Source of the DNA: Yimella sp.
Lineage (GTDB): Bacteria > Actinomycetota > Actinomycetes > Actinomycetales > Dermatophilaceae
Assembly (NCBI GenBank): GCA_030150425.1
Contig: JASLFY010000005.1
Location: forward strand, 1-11,314
Length of the DNA: 11,314 nt
Direction: 5' to 3'
Part shown: one piece after another, positions 1 through 7,037 of the stretch
Layout: every line of letters begins with the position of its first letter
Position numbering within the stretch: position 1 is the first letter of the stretch
The notes under the pieces: model-generated
What the model was told of the DNA's origin: nothing
What the model saw: only the letters and a program-made list of their open reading frames with translations
Database searches by the model: none
Translations under genes and position numbers: made by a program

Positions 1-149
1 AGGATGATCTTCCCCTTCTTGAGCAGCTGCTGCTGATCGTTGTTGACCACGACGATGAGACGTTCCCCCAATCGCGCCGCGGACTCGATCATGTCCAGGT
101 GCCCCCCGTGGAGCGGGTTGAAATAACCGCTGACGACCACAACCTTCAT
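1..149 (-). CDS. Nucleotidyltransferase of the HxGH (cytidylyl/adenylyltransferase) superfamily, N-terminal part
   Basis: Only the first 49 complete codons are present; the gene runs off the left edge. The protein opens with a hydrophobic beta strand (MKVVVVSGYFNP) followed by the HGGH nucleotide-binding motif at residues 14-17, a helix, and a second strand ending VVVNND, which is the start of the Rossmann-like fold of TagD/RfaE-type nucleotidyltransferases. Family members transfer CMP or AMP from a nucleoside triphosphate to a phosphorylated small molecule; the substrate cannot be told from this fragment. The ATG at 147-149 is chosen because the motif begins right after it and a TATCCT box lies 7 nt upstream. 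It follows the XPB helicase gene on the same strand after a 20-bp gap, so some read-through is possible, but it appears to have its own promoter. The fold assignment is firm; the specific reaction is unknown. Confidence 0.85.
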   Translation of the reverse strand, partial: MKVVVVSGYFNPLHGGHLDMIESAARLGERLIVVVNNDQQQLLKKGKII

Positions 150-156
150 GGCGGGC

Positions 157-162
157 AGGATA
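157..162 (-). promoter_or_regulatory. Candidate -10 box (TATCCT) for the nucleotidyltransferase gene, leaderless type
   Basis: On the minus strand TATCCT matches the actinobacterial -10 pattern TANNNT and is followed by 7 nt and then the ATG, so transcription would begin at or next to the start codon. No clear Shine-Dalgarno is present in the short gap after the helicase stop. No convincing -35 was recognised. This is inferred from pattern and spacing only. Confidence 0.45.
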
Positions 163-169
163 CCCGCGC

Positions 170-1819
170 CTAGCTGAGGAACTGCTCAGCGTCGAGAATC
201 CGGTAGGCGTAGCCCTGCTCGGCCAGGAAGCGCTGGCGGTGCGCGGCGAAGTCGGCGTCGACGGTGTCGCGGGTGACGACGGCGTAGAAATGCGCCGTAC
301 GACCGTCGCCCTTCGGGCGCAGGACGCGCCCCAACCGCTGGGCCTCCTCCTGCCGCGACCCGAACGTCCCGCTCACCTGGATCGCGACGCTCGCCTCCGG
401 CAGATCGATCGAGAAGTTGGCCACCTTGCTGACGACGAGGCGGTCGATCTCGCCGGCCCGGAACGCGTCGAACAACTGCTGCCGACGGCGTACGGGGGTC
501 TCACCGGTGATCAGTTCCGCGTCGAGCCGGCCGGCGAGGGTGTGGAGCTGGTCGAGGTACTGGCCGATGACCAGCAACGGTTCGCCGGGGTGGGCGGCCG
601 CGATCCGCTCGACCACCGCCTCCTTCGCCGGCGCGCACGCCGCGAACCGGTAGCGCTCGTCGGGGTCCGTGGTGGCGTACGCCATCCGTTCGCCCTCGGT
701 CAGCGTCACCCGGACCTCCACGCAGTCCGCGGGGGCGATGTAACCGGCCGCCTCGATCTGCTTCCACGGCGCGTCGAAACGCTTCGGACCGATCAGGCTG
801 AAGACGTCCTGCTCGCGGCCGTCCTCGCGGACCAGCGTCGCGGTCAGGCCGAGCCGGCGGCGGGCCTGCAGGTCCGCCGTCATCCGGAAGATCGGCGCGG
901 GCAGCAGGTGGACCTCGTCGTAGACGATCAGGCCCCAGTCGCGGGCGTCGAGGACCTCGAGGTGGGGGTGCACGCCCTTCCGCTTGTGGGTCAGCACCTG
1001 GTAGGTCGCGATGGTGACCGGACGGATCTCCTTGCGGGCGCCGCTGTACTCGCCGATCTCGTCCTCGGACAGGGTCGTACGACGCAGCAGCTCGTCCTTC
1101 CACTGCCGGGCGCTGACCGTGTTGGTCACCAGGATCAGCGTCGTCGTTCGAGACCGCGCCATCGCGCCGGCGCCGACGATTGTCTTGCCCGCGCCGCAGG
1201 GCAGCACCACGACCCCGGACCCGCCGTGCCAGAAGCCGTCGATCGCCTGCTCCTGGTAGTCGCGCAGCTCCCAGCCGTCGTGGTTCAGCTCGATCGGGTG
1301 GGCCTCGCCGTCGACGTAGCCGGCTTCGTCCTCGGCCGGCCAGCCGACCTTGATCAGCTGCTGCTTGATCGCGCCGCGCTCGGAGGCGTGGACCAGCACG
1401 GTGTCGTCGTCGATCCGGTCACCGACCAGAGGGGCGATCTTCTTGTGGCGCAGCACCTCCGTCAGCACCGCTCGGTCGGTCGTGGTCAGCACCAACCGGT
1501 GTTCGCCGTCGACCAACTGCTTGCGCAGCGTCAGCCGGCCGTAGCGGTGCATGGTGTCGGTGAGGTCGATCAGCAGCGAGTTCGGAACCGGGAACCGGCT
1601 GTAGCGCAGCAGCGCGTCGACCACCTGCTCGGCGTCGTAGCCCGCGGCCCGCGCGTTCCACAGCCCGAGCGGGGTCACCCGGTAGGTGTGGATGTGTTCG
1701 GGGGCGCGCTCGAGCTCGGCGAACGGGGCGATCGCGGTGCGCGCCTCGCGGGCCAGCGGGTGGTCGACCTCGAGCAGCACCGTCTTGTCGCTCTGCACAA
1801 TCAGGGGTCCATCGGTCAC
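170..1819 (-). CDS. XPB/ERCC3-type superfamily 2 DNA helicase
   Basis: The 549-aa protein is a bacterial homologue of the eukaryotic repair/transcription helicase XPB, an ATP-driven 3'-5' translocase. An N-terminal XPB-specific region (about residues 1-180) precedes the helicase core. Visible motifs in order are RDYQEQAI (186-193), Walker A PCGAGKT (207-213), the ATYQVLT motif (271-277), the DEVH box (301-304), TAT (326-328), an RED triad (331-333) that XPB uses in DNA unwinding, and motif VI with QRLGRVLR (494-501). The length fits actinobacterial XPB (about 540-550 aa). The start is the GTG at 1817-1819, since no in-frame ATG lies nearby and a TAGCCT box sits 5 nt upstream. It is divergent from the HMG-CoA lyase gene with 36 bp between starts. 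A mycobacterial orthologue is annotated as ercc3/xpb; the role in bacteria is presumed to be DNA repair and is less settled than in eukaryotes. All catalytic motifs are intact. Confidence 0.97.
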   Translation of the reverse strand: MTDGPLIVQSDKTVLLEVDHPLAREARTAIAPFAELERAPEHIHTYRVTPLGLWNARAAGYDAEQVVDALLRYSRFPVPNSLLIDLTDTMHRYGRLTLRKQLVDGEHRLVLTTTDRAVLTEVLRHKKIAPLVGDRIDDDTVLVHASERGAIKQQLIKVGWPAEDEAGYVDGEAHPIELNHDGWELRDYQEQAIDGFWHGGSGVVVLPCGAGKTIVGAGAMARSRTTTLILVTNTVSARQWKDELLRRTTLSEDEIGEYSGARKEIRPVTIATYQVLTHKRKGVHPHLEVLDARDWGLIVYDEVHLLPAPIFRMTADLQARRRLGLTATLVREDGREQDVFSLIGPKRFDAPWKQIEAAGYIAPADCVEVRVTLTEGERMAYATTDPDERYRFAACAPAKEAVVERIAAAHPGEPLLVIGQYLDQLHTLAGRLDAELITGETPVRRRQQLFDAFRAGEIDRLVVSKVANFSIDLPEASVAIQVSGTFGSRQEEAQRLGRVLRPKGDGRTAHFYAVVTRDTVDADFAAHRQRFLAEQGYAYRILDAEQFLS

Positions 1820-1824
1820 GCTTC

Positions 1825-1830
1825 AGGCTA
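1825..1830 (-). promoter_or_regulatory. Candidate -10 box (TAGCCT) for the XPB helicase gene, leaderless type
   Basis: On the minus strand TAGCCT fits TANNNT and is separated by 5 nt (GAAGC) from the GTG start. This is close to the spacing expected if transcription starts at the start codon. It lies in the 36-bp gap shared with the divergent HMG-CoA lyase gene, so the two promoters must overlap. Inference from pattern and spacing. Confidence 0.45.
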
Positions 1831-1855
1831 AACGAGCGCGTGAGACGATCACCGC

Positions 1856-2785
1856 ATGAGCTTGCCGATGGTCGAACGGGAGTCGGGGCTGCCCGACAGC
1901 ATCACGATCTACGAGGTCGGGGCGCGCGACGGACTGCAGAACGAGAAGACCGCGGTGCCGACCGAGGTCAAGGCGGAGTTCGTCCGCCGGATGATCGCGG
2001 CCGGCCTCGACACGATCGAGACGACCTCGTTCGTCCCGCCGACCTGGATCCCGCAGCTGGCCGACGCCACCGAGCTCGTCGCGCAGCTGGGCGAGGAAGC
2101 GCGCCGTCCCACCCGGCCGGTGCTGGTGCCCAACGAGCGCGGCCTCGACAACGCCCTGGCCGCCGGCGTACGCGCGGTTGCCGTCTTCGGCTCCGCCACC
2201 GAGACCTTCGCCCGCAAGAACCTCAACCGTTCGGTCGACGAGTCGTTGACGATGTTCGCCCCCGTCGTGCAGCGTGCGAAGGACGCCGACGCGTGGGTGC
2301 GCGGCTACGTCTCGATGTGCTTCGGCGACCCGTGGGAAGGACCGGTCCCGGTCGAGCAGGTCGTCGCGGTGTGCGTACGCCTGATGGAGCTGGGTTGCGA
2401 CCAGCTCAGCCTCGGCGACACGATCGGGGTCGGCACCGCCGGACACGTCGTACGGCTGTTGGAGGCGTTGGCGGACGAGGGAATCGGCGCCGACCGCATC
2501 GGCGTGCACTTCCACGACACGTACGGCCAGGCGCTCGCGAACACCCTCACCGCGCTGCGCCACGGGGTGCGCGTCGTCGACGCGTCGACCGGTGGGCTCG
2601 GCGGGTGCCCGTACGCGAAGTCCGCGACCGGCAACCTGGCCACCGAGGACCTCGTGTGGATGTGCCGCGGCCTGGGCATCGAGACCGGGGTCGACCTCGA
2701 CCAGTTGGTCGCCACGAGCGGGTGGATGGCGCAGCAGTTGGGCCGCCCGTCGCCGTCGCGGGTGGTGCGCGCGCTCGGCGGCTGA
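1856..2785 (+). CDS. Hydroxymethylglutaryl-CoA lyase family protein (MvaB-like)
   Basis: The 309-aa product belongs to the HMGL-like TIM-barrel family. HMG-CoA lyase splits 3-hydroxy-3-methylglutaryl-CoA into acetyl-CoA and acetoacetate, the last step of leucine breakdown. Diagnostic features are EVGARDGLQNE (20-30) with the catalytic Arg24 and metal-ligand Asp25, IETTSFVPP (54-62) with Glu57, GVHFHDTYGQ (216-225) with the metal-binding His218 and His220, and the active-site loop GGLGGCPYAKSATGN (246-260) with catalytic Cys251 and Asn260. All residues needed for lyase chemistry are therefore present. The start is the ATG at 1856, with about 15 residues before the first barrel strand. Upstream only a weak GACGAT box (1844-1849) is seen, 6 nt before the ATG. 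No other leucine-catabolism genes are in view, so the physiological substrate is inferred from family membership only. The M13 peptidase gene follows 44 bp downstream. Confidence 0.93.
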   Translation: MSLPMVERESGLPDSITIYEVGARDGLQNEKTAVPTEVKAEFVRRMIAAGLDTIETTSFVPPTWIPQLADATELVAQLGEEARRPTRPVLVPNERGLDNALAAGVRAVAVFGSATETFARKNLNRSVDESLTMFAPVVQRAKDADAWVRGYVSMCFGDPWEGPVPVEQVVAVCVRLMELGCDQLSLGDTIGVGTAGHVVRLLEALADEGIGADRIGVHFHDTYGQALANTLTALRHGVRVVDASTGGLGGCPYAKSATGNLATEDLVWMCRGLGIETGVDLDQLVATSGWMAQQLGRPSPSRVVRALGG

Positions 2786-2816
2786 GTATTCGTCGGAGGT
2801 TGTCGGCGCCGCCAAG

Positions 2817-2822
2817 TAACGT
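2817..2822 (+). promoter_or_regulatory. Candidate -10 box (TAACGT) for the M13 peptidase gene, leaderless type
   Basis: TAACGT fits TANNNT and is followed by 7 nt and the ATG at 2830. The only purine-rich Shine-Dalgarno-like stretch, GGAGG at 2795-2799, is 30 nt from that ATG, too far to be used. This supports the ATG at 2830 and a leaderless transcript. It is a pattern match without experimental support. Confidence 0.45.
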
Positions 2823-2829
2823 GGCTCAC

Positions 2830-4779
2830 ATGCGATCCGGACTGACCTCTTCCTTCGACACCACGACCCGCCCGCAGGACGACCTGTTCGGGTTCGTCAA
2901 CAACACCTGGGTGCGCTCGACCGAGATCCCCGACGACCGCGCCCGCTACGGCAGCTTCGACAAGCTGCGCGAGGAGTCCGAGGCGAACGTCCGGGCGATC
3001 ATCGAGCAGGCCGCCGGCTCCGACGCCGGCGAGGGTTCGGCGCAGCGCAAGGTGGGCGACCTGTACGCCTCGTTCATGGCCACGGACGCCCTCGAGGCCG
3101 CCGCGGCACAGCCCCTGGCCGACCGGCTCGCGCAGATCGACGGTCTCTCCTCGACCGGCGAGCTCGGCGGGCTGATGGGCGAGCTGACGCGGCGCGGCAT
3201 CTGGTCCGCGGTGCTGCTCTACGTCACGGCCGACGCCAAGGACCCGGAGAAGTACATCGCCTACCTCGAGCAGGGTGGCCTCGGGCTGCCCGACGAGTCC
3301 TACTACCGCGACGACAAGTACGCCGAGGTCCGCAGCGACTACGTCGCCCACATCGAGCGGATGGCGAGGCTGGCGAACCTGCCCGACCCGGCCGGGTTCG
3401 CCCAGCGGGTGATGGCGCTCGAGACCCGGATCGCCAAGAGTCACTGGGACGTCGTGGCCACCCGTGACGCGCTCAAGACCTACAACAAGAAGTCGTACGA
3501 CGAGCTGAAGTCCCTTGCGCCGCAGTTCGACTGGGACGCCTTCACCGCCGGCCTGAACGCTCCCGCCGGTGCCTTCGACCACGTCGTGGTCGGCGAGCCG
3601 TCGTTCTTGGAGGGCCTGTCGCAGGCGCTCGCCGAGGTCGACCTGGCCGACTGGAAGGCGTGGCTGTCGTGGCACCTCATCAGTTCGCAGGCGCCGTACC
3701 TCTCCGCCGACTTCGTCGACGAGAACTTCGCCTTCTTCGGCCGTACGCTCAGCGGCACCCCGAAGCTCAAGGAGCGTTGGAAGCGCGGCGTCGCCGTGGT
3801 CGAGGGCTCGCTGGGTGAGGTCGTCGGCCAGCTCTACGTCGAGCGCCACTTCCCGCCGCGCGCCAAGGAGCGGATGCAGGAACTGGTCGCCAACCTGATC
3901 GAGGCCTACCGCCGCGACTTCGAGACGCTCGAATGGATGAGCCCGGCCACCCGGGAGAAGGCGCTCGACAAGCTGGGCAAGTTCGAACCGAAGATCGGCT
4001 ACCCGGACAAGTGGCGTGACTACTCCGACCTGGAGATCCGCGCCGACGACCTGCTCGGCAACATCGCCCGGTCGGCCGAGTTCGAGCTGGCCCGTCAGCT
4101 GAACCGGATCGGCGGTCCGATCGACCGCACCGAGTGGCTGATGACCCCGCAGACGGTGAACGCCTACTACCACCCGGTGATGAACGAGATCGTCTTTCCG
4201 GCGGCCATCCTGCAGCCGCCGTTCTTCGACGTCGACGCCGACGACGCGGTCAACTACGGCGGCATCGGCGCGGTGATCGGCCACGAGATCGGTCACGGCT
4301 TCGACGACCAGGGCTCGCGCTACGCCGGCGACGGCAGCCTCACCGACTGGTGGACCCCGGAGGATCGCGAGCGCTTCGACGCGTTGTCGCAGAAGCTGAT
4401 CGCCCAGTTCGACGAGCTGGAGCCGGCTGACGCGCCGGGCACCAAGGTCAACGGTGGTCTCACCGTCGGCGAGAACATCGGTGACCTCGGCGGGCTGACG
4501 ATCGGGTTCAAGGCGTACGGCATCGCCCAGGAGGCCGCTCCGGCGCCGGAGCTCGACGGCTACACCGGCAACCAGCGGTTCTTCCTCGGCTACGGCCAGG
4601 TGTGGTGCGGCAAGTCGCGTCCGGAGGAGGCGAAGCGGTTGATCGCGATCGACCCCCACGCCCCGGCCAACTGCCGCGCCAACGTGGCCCGCAACCTGCA
4701 GGAGTTCCACGACGCCTTCGACGTGCAGCCCGGCGACGGGATGTGGCTCGAGCCGGCCGACCGGGTGCGGATCTTCTGA
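2830..4779 (+). CDS. M13 family zinc metallopeptidase (PepO/Zmp1/neprilysin-like)
   Basis: The 649-aa protein is a gluzincin endopeptidase of the neprilysin family, which cuts peptides on the amino side of hydrophobic residues. The M13 N-terminal helical domain spans about residues 10-400 and the catalytic domain about 440-649. Visible active-site elements are the substrate-binding NAYY (444-447), the zinc motif HEIGH (485-489) with catalytic Glu486, and ENIGD (548-552) with third zinc ligand Glu548 and Asp552. The C-terminus ends VRIF, similar to the conserved end of the family. There is no signal peptide or membrane anchor: the start (MRSGLTSSFDTTTRPQDDLFGFVN) goes directly into the conserved N-terminal DLFGFVN segment. 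It is therefore cytosolic or exported by an unconventional route, as discussed for mycobacterial Zmp1, which has similar length. The frame is open for 330 codons further upstream, but that overlaps the HMG-CoA lyase gene and is a GC-rich shadow. An in-frame GTG at 2821 is an alternative start. Confidence 0.95.
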   Translation: MRSGLTSSFDTTTRPQDDLFGFVNNTWVRSTEIPDDRARYGSFDKLREESEANVRAIIEQAAGSDAGEGSAQRKVGDLYASFMATDALEAAAAQPLADRLAQIDGLSSTGELGGLMGELTRRGIWSAVLLYVTADAKDPEKYIAYLEQGGLGLPDESYYRDDKYAEVRSDYVAHIERMARLANLPDPAGFAQRVMALETRIAKSHWDVVATRDALKTYNKKSYDELKSLAPQFDWDAFTAGLNAPAGAFDHVVVGEPSFLEGLSQALAEVDLADWKAWLSWHLISSQAPYLSADFVDENFAFFGRTLSGTPKLKERWKRGVAVVEGSLGEVVGQLYVERHFPPRAKERMQELVANLIEAYRRDFETLEWMSPATREKALDKLGKFEPKIGYPDKWRDYSDLEIRADDLLGNIARSAEFELARQLNRIGGPIDRTEWLMTPQTVNAYYHPVMNEIVFPAAILQPPFFDVDADDAVNYGGIGAVIGHEIGHGFDDQGSRYAGDGSLTDWWTPEDRERFDALSQKLIAQFDELEPADAPGTKVNGGLTVGENIGDLGGLTIGFKAYGIAQEAAPAPELDGYTGNQRFFLGYGQVWCGKSRPEEAKRLIAIDPHAPANCRANVARNLQEFHDAFDVQPGDGMWLEPADRVRIF

Positions 4780-4782
4780 TCG

Positions 4783-4841
4783 CCGTGACCGGCGTGATGC
4801 ACAGCGCGGCTTGTAACGCGCGCTGTGCATCACCGGCACGG
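4783..4841. terminator. Long imperfect hairpin between convergent genes, likely bidirectional terminator
   Basis: A perfect 15-bp stem (4794-4808 with 4819-4833, arm GTGATGCACAGCGCG) closes a 10-nt loop. Allowing a 2-nt and a 1-nt bulge on the left arm, pairing continues through CCGG and CCGTG to 4783/4841, giving about 23 bp in total. It begins 4 bp after the M13 peptidase stop and ends 14 bp before the stop of the convergent helicase-associated gene, a position suited to ending transcription from both sides. There is no T-tract on either strand, as is common for GC-rich actinobacterial hairpins, so the efficiency cannot be judged. Confidence 0.6.
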
Positions 4842-4854
4842 TCGGCAGCCGGGC

Positions 4855-6999
4855 TCAGGCCGAACTGACCGACCGGATCCGATACAGCTCGAACGGCCGC
4901 TGCTGCCCGTCGGCGAGGTGCAGGGCGATCAGGCGCCCGCCGTTGACCACCAGCGGGCGCACGGTGAACGGCATCACCCGACCCCGGTCCCGGGCGTAGC
5001 TGATCCGCACCGTGCGCTCGTCGGCGATCGCGTCCTGCAGGATGCCGAGCAGGACCGACGGGTCCTCGGTGCGGCGGTCGGCGCGGAACCCCGTGCTGGT
5101 CTGCGACTGCGCTAATTCGACGATCTGGCGTACGCGGTCGGGGTCCGGCGCGACGGCGTCGTGGCGGACCTGTTCCCGGGGCGCCACCGCGCGTTCGGCC
5201 GCGCTGCCGAGGGCGACCGCGACGCCCTCCGCCGACTCCGCGAGCGCGCCGTGGCCGGCCTTGCGCAGCGCGGTGATCAACCGACCGGGTGCGACCGCCG
5301 CCACCGCCACCGTCGGCGCGATGAGGCGCAGGCCGAGCGGGGCGAGGGTCGAGTCCGCGACGAGGGCGGCCAGGCCGGCCTCGTCGGTGCTGCGGACGTA
5401 CGCCGTCGCGGCCCCGACCAGCGTCCGACCGTGGCGGCGCGCGGCGTCGTCGATCAGGTAGGTCAGCGGCTGCGGCAGCGGAGTGGGACAGGCTCGAGCG
5501 AGGGCGTCGCGCAACTGGCCGGCGGTCAGCCCGGCGTCGAGAGCGTGTGAGACCGACCGGTCGGAGAACCGGAAAACCGTTGCCCCGCCACGGGATTCGA
5601 CCGCGGCGGCGTTGTGCATCAAGCGGTGGAGGTCGTCGGTGAGCGGGCCCGGCGCGATGGCGGTCAGGTCGGGCTGAATGAACACCTGGTCGACCAGCTG
5701 CGGCAGCAGCGGACGCAGGGTCTCGCCGTCGAGCTCTCCGGTGACGAGGGCGCGACCGGCGGTGGTCAGCTGTCGCCCGACCGCGAGGCCGCACCACGCC
5801 GCCTCGCGCAGCACCTCCGCCGCTCGGGTAGGCGCACCCGGCGGCAGCGCCAGCGGGCGGTGCCAGTTGAGCAGGGCGTCCAGTTCGGTGGCGGTGGGCA
5901 CGGCGGACAGGTCGCTCAACACGCCCAGCACCGCCTGTCGGCGCCCGAGCATCAGCGGCCACTCCGCCTGCGGGCCGAGCAGGTTGACGGTTCCGGACGG
6001 CCCGCGGGTGCCGACCAGCGACGCCGCGCGGGTGGTCAGCCACCACGCGTTCGCCAGTTGCGCCCAGCGTTCGGCCGGATCGAGCTCGACCCAGTCGTCG
6101 AACTTCTGGGTGGGCCGCCAGTGCGCGTCGATCTGTCGGTCAGAAGCGAACAGGCCTGCGGCGCAGGCGAGTTCGGTGACGAACGCGGTCTCGGCCGGGT
6201 CCAGGCCGAGCTGCCCCTCCAGGGTGCGCTGCTCGCGTACGGACAGTCCGCCCTTGCGCATCACCGGCGGCGCCTCGGTCGACCACAACTCACCGAGGGC
6301 CTCGACGTGACGGATCAACGCGATCGCGGCCAGGCCGCCGGCGGTGTCGATCTCCGCGGCCGGACGGGCCGGTTGGGTCGGCGACGGCGGCTCGAGCGCC
6401 GACACGACCGACCCACCTCGTACGGCCAGGCCCACCTCCAGCGGCAGGACGACGTGGTCGTCGCGGCGTACGGCCAGCCCGGCGTCGAGGAGTTCCATCG
6501 CCCGCTCGGGCGCCTGCATCCGCTGCGGGTGGGCGATCGGGTGGCGGGTGGCCATCGATTCCAGCAGTCCGCGCGCCGGCTCGGACAGGCCGTCGATCGC
6601 GGCGGTCAGGTCGGCGGGCAGCGGCTGGTCGGTCAGGCTGCGCAGCCGCGGTCCGAGCCGCCCGGGAAAGGGCACCTCGCCGGTTGCGCGCACCGGCGAC
6701 AGGCCGTTCGGGCTGCGCCAGAGCAGGCCCCTCGCCCAGAGGTCCTCGACCGCGGCCGTCGTGGCGGGGTCGTCCGGGATCTCGAGTCCGGCGAGGAAGG
6801 CGTCGATCAGTTGCAGACGATCCGCCGAGAGTGCGGCCATGGCCTGCTGGACGCTGGACCGACCGGCCGCGCGGGCGACGATCGTCGACAGGTCGTCCGG
6901 CACCGGATCGGCCAGATCGGGGCGCAGGAGCAGCAGGGCGGTGAGCTCGTCGGCCGACCGGCCGCGGACGTCGTCGGCGAAACTGCGATGGTCGGGCAC
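4855..6999 (-). CDS. Helicase-associated (Helicase_C_3-type) protein with C-terminal WYL domain
   Basis: This 714-aa protein has no ATPase core: neither a Walker A nor a DExH box is present. It resembles the actinobacterial family annotated as XPB/Ssl2-like helicase C-terminal or helicase-associated domain protein, which in mycobacteria sits next to the XPB gene (my recollection for M. tuberculosis: Rv0861c xpb and Rv0862c). The N-terminal 430 residues are largely helical, with winged-helix-like stretches (for example around 380-420). The conserved core is about 435-580 (VDQVFIQPDLTAIAPGPL, VESRGGATVFRFSD, PQPLTYLIDDAARRHG). Residues about 650-712 form a WYL-like domain (VRISYARDRG, FTVRPLVVNGGRLIAL, RPFELYRIRSV), a nucleic-acid or nucleotide ligand-sensing fold. 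The start is the GTG at 6997-6999, with a TAGCGT box and GAGGGG just upstream. It is divergent from the epimerase gene and convergent with the M13 peptidase gene. A role in DNA repair or damage sensing is inferred from family and WYL content only. Confidence 0.88.
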   Translation of the reverse strand: MPDHRSFADDVRGRSADELTALLLLRPDLADPVPDDLSTIVARAAGRSSVQQAMAALSADRLQLIDAFLAGLEIPDDPATTAAVEDLWARGLLWRSPNGLSPVRATGEVPFPGRLGPRLRSLTDQPLPADLTAAIDGLSEPARGLLESMATRHPIAHPQRMQAPERAMELLDAGLAVRRDDHVVLPLEVGLAVRGGSVVSALEPPSPTQPARPAAEIDTAGGLAAIALIRHVEALGELWSTEAPPVMRKGGLSVREQRTLEGQLGLDPAETAFVTELACAAGLFASDRQIDAHWRPTQKFDDWVELDPAERWAQLANAWWLTTRAASLVGTRGPSGTVNLLGPQAEWPLMLGRRQAVLGVLSDLSAVPTATELDALLNWHRPLALPPGAPTRAAEVLREAAWCGLAVGRQLTTAGRALVTGELDGETLRPLLPQLVDQVFIQPDLTAIAPGPLTDDLHRLMHNAAAVESRGGATVFRFSDRSVSHALDAGLTAGQLRDALARACPTPLPQPLTYLIDDAARRHGRTLVGAATAYVRSTDEAGLAALVADSTLAPLGLRLIAPTVAVAAVAPGRLITALRKAGHGALAESAEGVAVALGSAAERAVAPREQVRHDAVAPDPDRVRQIVELAQSQTSTGFRADRRTEDPSVLLGILQDAIADERTVRISYARDRGRVMPFTVRPLVVNGGRLIALHLADGQQRPFELYRIRSVSSA

Positions 7000-7005
7000 C
7001 CCCTC

Positions 7006-7011
7006 ACGCTA
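7006..7011 (-). promoter_or_regulatory. Candidate -10 box (TAGCGT) for the helicase-associated/WYL gene
   Basis: On the minus strand TAGCGT fits TANNNT and is followed by the 6 nt GAGGGG and then the GTG start. The spacing suits a leaderless transcript. The GAGGGG could instead be read as a Shine-Dalgarno, but it abuts the start codon and is too close to work normally. Pattern-based inference. Confidence 0.45.
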
Positions 7012-7037
7012 GCCCGCTGATGTGCTGAAGTTGGACG

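Noticed and set aside
239..1831. 530-codon open frame antisense to the XPB helicase
   Set aside because: The minus-strand frame carries every helicase motif, while this one shows only Arg/Val/Asp-rich shadow sequence.
2795..2799. GGAGG as Shine-Dalgarno for the M13 peptidase
   Set aside because: It is 30 nt from the ATG at 2830 and 21 nt from the GTG at 2821, outside the functional range.
1840..2829. 330-codon upstream extension of the M13 peptidase reading frame
   Set aside because: It runs through the whole HMG-CoA lyase gene in another frame, is Arg/Pro/Gly-rich low-complexity sequence, and has no family resemblance. It is open only because high GC makes stops rare.
2305..4839. 844-codon open frame antisense to the M13 peptidase
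   Set aside because: It overlaps the well-supported HMG-CoA lyase and peptidase genes, and its composition is that of a GC-rich antisense shadow.
5614..7020. 468-codon open frame antisense to the helicase-associated gene
   Set aside because: It lies opposite a gene with recognisable conserved blocks and a WYL domain, and has no recognisable domain of its own.
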